From Ianthella basta (lineage: Eukaryota; Porifera; Demospongiae; Verongiida; Ianthellidae), in NCBI GenBank assembly GCA_964019415.1, contig OZ025868.1, forward strand, positions 5,681,371 through 5,745,370: 64,000 nucleotides of DNA, in the 5' to 3' direction. Each line of letters opens with the position of its first letter. The first letter of the stretch is position 1. Below the pieces are notes generated by a model. The model had not been told where the DNA came from, searched no databases, and saw nothing but the letters and a program-made list of their open reading frames with translations. Positions 56,301 through 64,000 of this stretch are shown here, piece by piece. Made by a program: the position numbers and the translations under genes.

Positions 56301-58156
56301 CCGACAATATGAATTCTTTATCCACAATACTTCACTCAATACACAATTATATCAAAGCAAGCACAGATATACTGCCTGTGGCACCCCCAAAAATTGAGGC
56401 TTCATAGCTATATTGGTGTATGGAATACACATGGTTTGGGCAAGAGAACATGATGTCACAAACTTAGCTGTCTTGTGCAAAGGTTAAAATTTCGCACTTG
56501 GTATTGAGTTAGCTAAGAAAGCTAGGTAGAGACGTACTGAGAAGCTAACAAAACTAAGCAAGAACAAAAATATGAGTGATTCGTATTACTTTCAAGGGAA
56601 AACGGCATTCATACATCACCACATACATGATGCACAACAAATAGCTACCAGAGTACCGCCAAGGCCCATGGTCACTTACCTTCTAGTAATAGGAAAGATA
56701 TTTGGAATGATATACGGGTTACTGCTTACACAGAGGATTGCAAGAGCAAGCATAATTGAAATGCTGCTCATAAGCATGATGGACTGTAACACAAAAGAAT
56801 ATATTATATATGTAAAGTTTATGCTCAATCAACATCATGACTGTACGTCATTCTAAACACAGCTCCATTACACACCATACAAATACTTACTGTGAACAAG
56901 CAACAGGCACACTTTCCCCACTGGAAACAGCACTGGCATGGATTTCTTCTACCAACAGTCTCAGCTGCTAAACTCATCTCATGGACTAGGAGTGAGTCGG
57001 TCTCAGACCCTGTATGAGTTTCATTCAGGTACACTCTACTGCTGGTGACATCAAACATAGCAGAGCTCTCCAGCTGCGACTCTAGCTGGATACGTCCCAG
57101 GTGCTGTTCTAGTCTTTGGAAATTTTCAGAAATGGTAGAAATTTCAGTTTGAAGGCTTTGGTTCTCAATATTCACTTTAGCAATCTCAGACTCCTTCTTC
57201 TGTACTGCCCTCTGCATGCGCCACAAGGCAAGCTGGATGTTGCTTATTTCTGTCTCTGGTCTGATATCAGCTTCCAAGACGGTCGCCTCGATCTTCTTCA
57301 TTTCAGCCAAAAGCATTGCACTGCTTGGACGCATACTGCCTTCACTCTCCAGGCAGAGTTTTGTTATCCCCCCAAAGGCTTTCAATTCTTCTTTTGAAAA
57401 CTGCTCGAAATGATGCTCACGTAGCTGAAACTCAGATACAATCTCAACCAGTGCCTCTCCTTCACCCATCAGCTGAGGTGTGGGCCACTGGTGGGTGATG
57501 ACTGCGATGATCACATTGCCGTATGCAAACACATCCAGCTTGTCGTCATAACGTGGGGGATAGCGAAGTGCTTCTGGAGCGACAAACCCCGGTGTGCCCT
57601 TGATGGAGGAGCTACGTGTGAGTGAGGCTGCATCGATGGCCCTGGTCATACCAAAGTCGGTCAGCTTGGTCAGGTAGGTCACCTCGTTGACGAGGATGTT
57701 GTTGGGAGTGAGGTCGTGATGCACCAACTTGGGGGAGTGGCTGTGAAGGTACACCAGACCCTGGGCCACCTGACGGAGGATCACCACCTTGTTGATGAGG
57801 GGAAAATCTTCCTTTGGTGTTGACTGAAGCAGTGCGCGCAGACTGGCATCCATCTTCTCCAGCACCATGACAGGAGTGTGGGATGGGTCGAAGTAGATCC
57901 CCAGAAACTGGACAATCTGAGGGTGTCTCAAAGCAGACCACGTGGCGCACTCTTTCTCAAGCGCTGTGATGAACGCCTGCTTCTCCTCCGCTGATAGTAT
58001 CTCCTTGAAGATGTCGTGCATGAACTTCGCAGCGCAGGCCGTTCCGTTCCATTCCACTTCGAATACCGTCCCAAATGCGCCCGATCCGAGATTCCGATCA
58101 GTCTTTCTGATGTCGTAGATCTTCAACGGAGCGAGATTGGCTTCGAAATCAGCCAT
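53317..58156 (-). CDS. Gene I: kinase-tetraspan fusion, type Y, five exons
   Basis: Predicted 567-residue protein. Exons: 58156-56891, 56783-56680, 54085-53908, 53771-53664 and 53364-53317, phases 0/2/0/0; intron 4's donor is GTAAGT. I start at the ATG before ADFEANLAPLKIYD; seven further codons are open upstream. Kinase marks: GSGAFG, K44, HHDLTPNN (D148, N153), DFG (167-169), GTPGFVAPEA. Helix C has TALEKE where others have TAFEKE. The type Y coiled coil (NIQLALWRMQRAVQKKE) leads to CCFQWGKCACCLFT. TM1 SIMLMSSISIMLALAIL; TM2 exon VQALLSVVLTTALIVRFLLW then CRGERRQ; TM3 VIVVTVSFCTTCGVL; tail ELQWME, with a Glu inside TM4. Intron 2 holds a LINE relic. Gene H begins 186 bp beyond its stop. Confidence 0.85.
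54440..54720 (-). pseudogene. Possible ankyrin-repeat relics
   Basis: Two imperfect copies of a unit of about 120 bp read on the minus strand as GETPPWLVAAGQGDW and GRTPLAQAAKDQGYRA, followed by ANTVLVLGDER. The G-x-TPL-x-x-AA pattern is that of ankyrin repeats. Shifts separate the copies. They sit at the 5' end of the LINE relic in intron 2 of gene I and may have been captured. Confidence 0.3.
54703..56110 (+). pseudogene. LINE-type ORF2 C-terminal relic with 3' flank
   Basis: The frame from 54703 encodes MPAGQLPFVLRASCDCLPCP followed by YSLNQKYPLCNGPPC, the region after RT seen in a group of aquatic-animal LINEs (W..L..MPAGQLSF, DCLPTP.NL, CPLC). Frames at 55230-55660 continue it with broken reading (RYTWRHDMV-like, NYQLWASDLSAQ, LEIGCLGRYMHEAY). 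No RT domain remains. The AT-rich 55.7-56.1 kb stretch looks like its 3' untranslated part. Family name by recall, not by search. Confidence 0.5.
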
Positions 58157-58810
58157 CTTCTTTGCGGTCACGTGCACGAGGCCCGCTAAAGCTAAAGATC
58201 AATTTTGGCCCTCCATTGCTCGCGGGCTGAACTACAATACACGCCATTTTGCGTGCCGATCTGCTGTACAATTGCAAGTTGATCGTACGCATGAGTTTTA
58301 TGGCATGTATGTATGTATACAACCATCGTATTCATTAAGCAACATATTATACAGTTACTGGAATCATTTTATGGTCATAACATGCACTGGGGCGGATCTA
58401 GGATTTTCCCAAGGGGGGGGGGGGGGGAGACTGAATTCTGTGATGTAACATAAAAGGCCACTAGCATCCCTAATTTATTCCCTAGTGGAGCTTTGCAGTA
58501 CGTTTCTTCAACTTTTACTGCTCCATTTTATCCAGCTTTGGCTGAAGGGAGGGGGGGGGGGGGGTTCGTCCAAACCCAACAAACTATCCCTAAATCTGCC
58601 ACTGATTCACAATGTTAGTGTTCATCCCACTACTGCATGTACTCAGGCGTTGCGTGGCCCCTCCCTACAAGGGGTCACACGATACCTGACTAGCTATACT
58701 GCATGCATGGTATACGTCTATCTACCATAGCCTACACAATTTAAAGAACTGTTACATGTACACACAAAAATATGCTGCCAAGAACAGCTTTTAAGCCATT
58801 ACTTCAAAAG
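58157..58810. other. Spacer upstream of gene I
   Basis: It holds two G-homopolymer tracts (58416-58428 and 58550-58563). They sit in two related segments, each followed by a relic such as AAATCTGCCACTG, which looks like part of an old repeat. No gene is seen. The promoter of gene I should lie near 58160-58300. Confidence 0.4.
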
Positions 58811-58858
58811 TCACTCTATCCACTGCAGTACAGCCAGGTAGCAGAGCAGAGCCAGTCC
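58811..58858 (-). pseudogene. Orphan last exon, type Y
   Basis: After TTGTAG the minus strand encodes GLALLCYLAVLQWIE and a TGA stop: a perfectly formed 48-nt last exon of the Y class. The next exons upstream on the strand (61089, 61665 onwards) are all type X. It is either the relic of a Y gene lost when the right duplicate arrived, or the true end of a Y gene whose other exons lie beyond the window. Confidence 0.65.
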
Positions 58859-61088
58859 CTACAATGGAATAAAGCAGGAAGTTTGTGTTTGAATATCACA
58901 GGCTACACACCCTTACTAGAACTGTTTGCTCCTTTCATCTGCTGATCAGCTAGTGTTAGTTATCACATGACCATAAGGATACTAACCAAATAATACAGGG
59001 CTACTACGTAGCTGATTAATACACACCCAATCACACACACCAGCATGCACAACACACACATGTACTTGCATTACCGCAACCAAGACTTGGTTGTACGGAG
59101 CCTAGAATGGGGTGAGCTAGCAGTCTGCAACATTACTAGTGGCTATGTTGGCAGCATGCAGAGACAACAGCTTCATCTACTCGGTTGCACAGCCCCTCGG
59201 TGCAGTACATAGGGGTATTCATCTATGGGCTTGCAAGACCCATGAGATGAGAGAGGTGAGGTATGGCCTTGAGTGATGGCATCAGAATACGTAACTGTCC
59301 TGGAATCGTGGCTGTAGAGTACCTCACATTGGTGGCTAACATATAGCTTGCAAAATCAGCAGTAAACACTGGGAAGTGTGCTAGCACTTAAGAGAGATTC
59401 ACATGCACAAGTTGCTGTATTCTCCCTTGACTTGACTAGACTTGTAACAATATATAGGAGATAAAAAGGATTATAGGAGAAAGTAAACTTGTAGAAATAG
59501 CCATAATTATATAAAGTACTGCAATTCTGACTCTGTCTCCTCACTGCATGCGCACACAAGTCTACAGTGTGCTAAAAGTATGAAGTAAAGCATTTTGAAA
59601 TGTTGGCAAGTGATTAACATCACAGAACATCATTAAGGAATTATCTTGGGCACATTTCTTGGCCCTATTACAAATTCCAGGATAGGAAATCTACTGGTAC
59701 TTTGTTTGCTCAGATTGTGGCCCGGTTGTCAAACTTGGTGTAGGACAATTTTCTTTGTCTTGTATGTTGTCACACGAGCATTGAAACTATGCACATTGCT
59801 ACTGTAACCATGCATTCTACTCTTGCCTGCCCTTTCACTATAAATGATACATCTGTATTTTGCCCACTGGCAGCTGCAGTAGCTTCGTACACTTACAAAC
59901 AAAAGTGATCAAGATCACTAAGAACAGAAGCTGAGTGAACACGAGCAATAAGGTGACAGCTGAATGAACATTTTACAGAGTATGGGATAGCTAGGAGGTC
60001 ATGATCAGCAAAGACTGGTGCACTTGTAGAGCTGTTGTGTGTTTGTAGGCAAGAGAGTGTCTGTATTTAATAGACTGTGTTATAGGTTGCTAGCCGTAAC
60101 AGACTGTACATTTGTTCTAGCTGTACTGTCACAGTGTTGACACAGGTGTTCAGCATTGGTATGTTAGGAATTTATAAGGCCACCTAGTTTTGTATGACCT
60201 TTTGGTTATTTGTACGCTGTTACTACTGAAGGCCTGCAGTTGAGCAGTGCCCGTTGTCCTATTGATTGTTGAGATCGGTGACAGTGCGGCCGATCTTGCA
60301 CAGTGTAGCTACAGAAGTCGCTATTCTGGGATCAGTGATCCTTTACAGTGTCTCCGGGCTAGCTGCCAAGGAAACTGAAAAGCAGGCACAGTGGCTGTGG
60401 GCAAGGCAAGGGAACGGGTATGCGCTACAAAGGCTGAAGGAACAAACGAACCAGTTGTAGCTGCAGTTTGAACTATATCTTTGTGGCATAAAACCTCATT
60501 CACGTGCATTCTGAAAGCAGCATTCGTCGCATTGGAGTGCATTCTGATCAACATTTACATACGTATAGCGTATACTTGCCGAACAACACAAAATGCAGTG
60601 ATTGGCTACAATTTTGAGATAGCCCTATACAGAAGTTGGCAATGTGTACAATAGCCTTGATTCAACACCTGTTTGTTGGCGAATATACGCAAAAGCTGTC
60701 ATGATCAGTAAGAGGTATAGCTGTCGTGAAGGCTGCATCACACGCCTAAGAATACGGGTATGTTTTCAGTCGGGGAGAGAGGGCGGTCAATTTGCGTGCA
60801 CATATACCTCCTAATGCGACCGGAATAGGTCGTATCTGGGAGGTGAAGTCCTGCAGCCTATATACACACTGCACAGCAGGTATAACTCAGTGCCTCCCCT
60901 CAATACTGAATCTCCCTGACAGCATGATTCATTCTAACCCACTCCCTTCAATCTTATATTGAAGAGTGATGTGTCAAGCACTATGTATACACATACATTG
61001 AAACGTCTTGTCTGATGATACTAGTACACTCAGGCTAGATAGTGAATTAAGCAGCTGATAAACCATTTTAAACAACTGTATAGCTATT

Positions 61089-63403
61089 CTACCTCCTCCA
61101 CTGCAACATGGTGACATAACAAATAACAGCAAGAGCCTGCAGAGAGAGGGAGTGAACTTCAAGTTAGAATTGTGCACTGACACACATCAATCTAGCTCAA
61201 AGCAGCATACATGCATCAAACTGAACTACAGTTACTACTGGAATCCATCAACCACTAGTTACAGTTGTAGTGGATAAACTGGTTACAAAAGTCCAACTTC
61301 GACTGCATCAGCCACTAATCATGCTACAAAGTATGATACACCAATACTCAGTACATATTGTTGCTTTATAATTTTGATAAAGATTATCTGATGGCAGACT
61401 TTAAATTCGCTCTTTGGACTAGCTATCAATCACACCAAGTCACAAATATTCATTAGGAATTAAATATTGCCTGTCACAGGCTTCACCAGGACTACAAAAC
61501 CAACCGTGACCGGCAAAACGAAGCTGCCTAATTGCTATAAAGAGATACTATACTCACCATGCATGATACTGATGTGAGTACTATAAAGTGACTTGGGGGA
61601 TTACATCAACGAATGGCACATACAACTATCAGAATCGAATCAGCATGAAGTGTAACAAACTCACCAAAGTGGCTGCAGCAAGAGTAGGAAAAGGAGTACA
61701 CTGGTAGGAAGCACTTACTCCAAATGAAGTGAAGTATGACATTAGCAGAGTCACAAGCTAATAAATACCATTAAGGAATTGTTTAATGATTCATGAATGC
61801 AAGCGCAGTGAGGGAAACTGTCATTCATCTGCTTGCTAAATGCATCCGGCACACACACACTTTCTCTGAACCTGTATATGCTCACTAAAAGCACATCTGC
61901 CATTTGTCGTCGGTTCTAAATGCACAGTAGGTGAGCATGCACTCCGCAGTTGATCAAAGTAAACAGGGTATATTGCACAATTATATGTAATTAAATGACG
62001 ACCAAGAAGTGTCTGCGCGATTTAGAGCATGAGGCTTGAGGGTGCTAAGTGCCCAAGTGCCAAGTGGTCTAAATTGTGTAGAGACACTGATTGGTCGTCA
62101 TTTAAGTGTCATAGATCCAAATACATTCGCTAACCCAATGATTTCACGCTCCTGTCAATTTTTGACAATGTACACTTAACTGACGTCACATTGCAATGAT
62201 AAATGCTCCCATGGAGTGCCTGCAGATGCTTTGTGAGATTTATCAGTACCTGCACTCATCTAGCAACATTATATTATGGGATTTAGAATCACGCGTGAAG
62301 CAATTGGAATGCTTCTCAAAGATTCAGAATCATTGTTTAGACACATGTTAACATGGCAATGGGATCAATATGTGGAAAATGCATTTAGCAGGTGCTAGAT
62401 AATCATGCAAAGCATAAATATGCATTTTCACATTTGACTGGCAAATTCAAAGGATACAATTGGTGAGCAGACAATTGTAAGTGCCCGATCTCGCACTCCT
62501 CTGCACCAGAGGATGGAGTTGAAGAGAAGTAGGATGGTGAGCACAAATGAAAGACACATCTGTAACATTATGACTATCGTCAGGGGATAGTAGCTGCATG
62601 TGGAGATTGATAGGGAAGAGATGAGTCATATATATATGCAGTCCGCAATGGAGCATCCTTAATGAAACATCAGCACTTTAGAATTAATACTAAAAAATCT
62701 GTGCCTTGTTGAATTGGGACAGTAATGTAATGTATGCATACAAAATCATTTTGTGGGATGATTTTTGAATTTCACAGATAGTGGCATGATCAAAATTAAT
62801 AACACGAAATCCTTTTACTGTCACCAGACTTTATGAGTATATACAAGGGCTTTGCACAATTGAATCGCATAATCATGCATGAGAGAGAGCCAGCTGTTGG
62901 GAACAGGGAGTTAGAGGTCATGCAAGATGGTACCAACCCTAGTGTATGGATGTGAGGCATGGGAATTGAAGGAGGGGGATAAGATGAGACTGCAGGTGAT
63001 GGAAATAGAAGTGTTGAGGAGAGTGGCAGGGGTGATTATGTTAGAAGTGAAAAGATAAGGAAAGTACTAAAGCAGGAAGCAGTGGTGACACAGGTGAAGA
63101 GGAGGCAATGGTGATAAATAAATGACGACAGTCTAACGGGGAAGTAATGAGAAGACAAGTGGACTAGTACTTGAGATGTACATAATTGTCAAGCTCATTA
63201 TTTTTGTCACAAAAAACAAATTGAAAACTTTAAGGTTAAATTGAGCTACACATAAATGATTGCCATTCACTATGGCATGCAGTACAAATGTGATTGTCAC
63301 TGACTTGTGCATTTACTTACTAAGCATAACTACAGATCACTAAACCATCCACAAGTGCTCCACCTCCAAGAACAAGTGAAATAATGCTTGACAGCACCAT
63401 TGT
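61089..63403 (-). CDS. Gene J: kinase-tetraspan fusion, type X, 3' exons only
   Basis: Partial gene; the kinase exon should lie beyond 64000. Exons: 63403-63321 (TMVLSSIISLVLGGGALVDG), 62593-62458 (ends NSILWCRG, then VRDRALT-like residues), 61757-61665 and 61136-61089 (ALAVICYVTMLQWRR). Phases 2/0/0 close the frame as in gene A, its duplicate. Exon 4 ends TTG|GTGAGT where every other copy has ATG|GT, a Met-to-Leu change inside TM4. No stop is seen in any exon, so it may be functional. Confidence 0.75.
61992..62104. repeat. Small MITE-like palindrome
   Basis: TAAATGACGACCAAGAAGTGTCT and its mirror AGACACTGATTGGTCGTCATTTA bound 113 bp; the interior has GGTGCTAAGTGCCCAAGTGCC. It is absent from the left duplicate, so it inserted after the duplication (intron 3 of gene J). 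Confidence 0.6.
62915..63160 (+). pseudogene. LINE fragment
   Basis: From 62927 the frame reads MVPTLVYGCEAWELKEGDK and then MEIEVLRRVAG, the typical stretch after the RT domain of non-LTR elements (P-x-L-x-Y-G-x-E-x-W). It is broken after about 63050. It resembles the relic at 26.6 kb (MIPTLMY). It is absent from the left duplicate. Confidence 0.6.
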
Positions 63404-63779
63404 CTAAAGAACATAGACAAGTTTGTGTAAGGCACAGCATCATGAAACAAGGGCAAATAAGGGTGAGAGAATATAATTATACAGAACAATCTATATTGTT
63501 CATGGCATGCATGCACACGATTATAGGTAGCAGCACCACAAACACAAACCACCCTAGCTATACATACGTACACTGTAATTAGGCTCCAGTGCATTGACGA
63601 TGGCACACCAGCGCCTGTCTGCTGTACTTCCTTGGAAACAAAAATGAGTAATTTCTAAGTTTGTCAGACGCCGGCGCCAACAGGATGTGACATCAAATTC
63701 TTATGGTTGTATGAAATGTACTGTACTTTGTCAAGGGCTGTGAGTGGCAAAATGGCGTCTGGGCTAATGGAAAAAGGAA

Positions 63780-64000
63780 GCACTCTCTTCAGCTGCAGGG
63801 CAGCTAGGTGGCCGGCACCTCTCTAAGCTCGCGTCCCCCCAATCCCTTAACTGGTATGGCGCGTATCAAGTCCACTAATGACTGGTAGTGGAAGGGCCGC
63901 TAATTTTAAAATTGGCTTATCGGCCAGCAGAGACCGGAAGGAGGAATCGTGCTCTTCGGCTGCAAGGAAGCTAGGCGAACAGCACCTCTCTAAGAACATG
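63780..64000. repeat. Repeat motif shared with the 29.7 kb composite repeat
   Basis: CTGCAGGGCAGCTAGGTGGC...CACCTCTCTAAG (63788-63826) and CTGCAAGGAAGCTAGGCGAAC...CACCTCTCTAAGAACA (63960-63999) match 29725-29763. Two copies here lie about 170 bp apart. The family is unknown and non-coding. Confidence 0.5.

Larger units (their letters stand above)
59516..63540. repeat. Right copy of the segmental duplication
   Basis: Same orientation as 1-4600. Bases 59516-61088 match 1-1571 and again contain no supportable gene. Changes include loss of the TATA-like box, a MITE (61992-62104), an inverted segment (62275-62375) and a LINE fragment. The gene content is the 3' part of gene J. Confidence 0.85.

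Noticed and set aside
1572..58156. Assignment of the four-pass part to the CD20/MS4A family.
   Set aside because: Segment count and a short charged loop after TM2 are similar, but no diagnostic residues could be confirmed by eye; kept as a test, not as a call.

Overview
The window looks like nuclear DNA of an early-branching metazoan, most probably a demosponge. Genes have spliced introns with GT-AG ends. The kinases resemble the large, lineage-expanded TKL-type kinases of sponge genomes, and the introns and spacers are full of decayed eukaryotic transposons (Ty3/gypsy, LINE, pogo, hAT-like elements, foldback MITEs). The host call is an inference from sequence style; no ribosomal or mitochondrial marker is present.

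All host genes I can support belong to one family in a head-to-tail array on the minus strand. Each gene has five exons. Exon 1 is a long exon encoding a complete protein kinase domain, a coiled coil and a cysteine-rich juxtamembrane end. Three short exons each supply a transmembrane segment, and a 48-57 nt last exon completes a fourth one and ends in a conserved Leu-Gln-Trp tail. I assembled eight complete genes, here called A, B, C, D, E, F, H and I (546-584 residues). In every one the splice phases (0, 2, 0, 0) close the frame exactly. A ninth (J) runs off the right edge, a tenth (G) is a pseudogene, and two last exons are orphaned. The predicted product is a cytosolic non-RD kinase (HHD catalytic loop) fused to a four-pass membrane module, an architecture I do not recognise from named receptor kinases.

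The genes fall into two types that strictly alternate along the DNA. Type X is A, C, E, (G), H and J; type Y is B, D, F and I. Types differ in the coiled coil, the membrane exons and the last residues. In transcription order each Y gene is followed by an X gene after only 140-430 bp, so the array seems to have grown by duplicating a Y-X pair. Kinase domains are nearly identical across types even at silent sites. Gene F is a clear mosaic (Y ends, X-type patch), which points to gene conversion.

Layout: 1-4600 is a segmental duplicate of 59516-63540 and holds the 3' exons of A (J in the right copy). A spans 1.6-6.4 kb, B 6.5-10.2, C 11.4-17.0, D 17.4-24.0, E 24.5-31.5, F 31.7-35.6. Between 35.6 and 39.7 kb lie a divergent receptor-like pseudogene, a foldback repeat and pseudogene G. 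H spans 39.7-53.1 kb, expanded by a 4.4 kb Ty3/gypsy element with a 5-bp target duplication (41368-45788) and by hAT-like elements with 8-bp duplications. I spans 53.3-58.2 kb, then comes an orphan exon at 58.8 kb, then the right duplicate with J. No CRISPR array, bacterial-type operon, intact tRNA or rRNA gene was seen.
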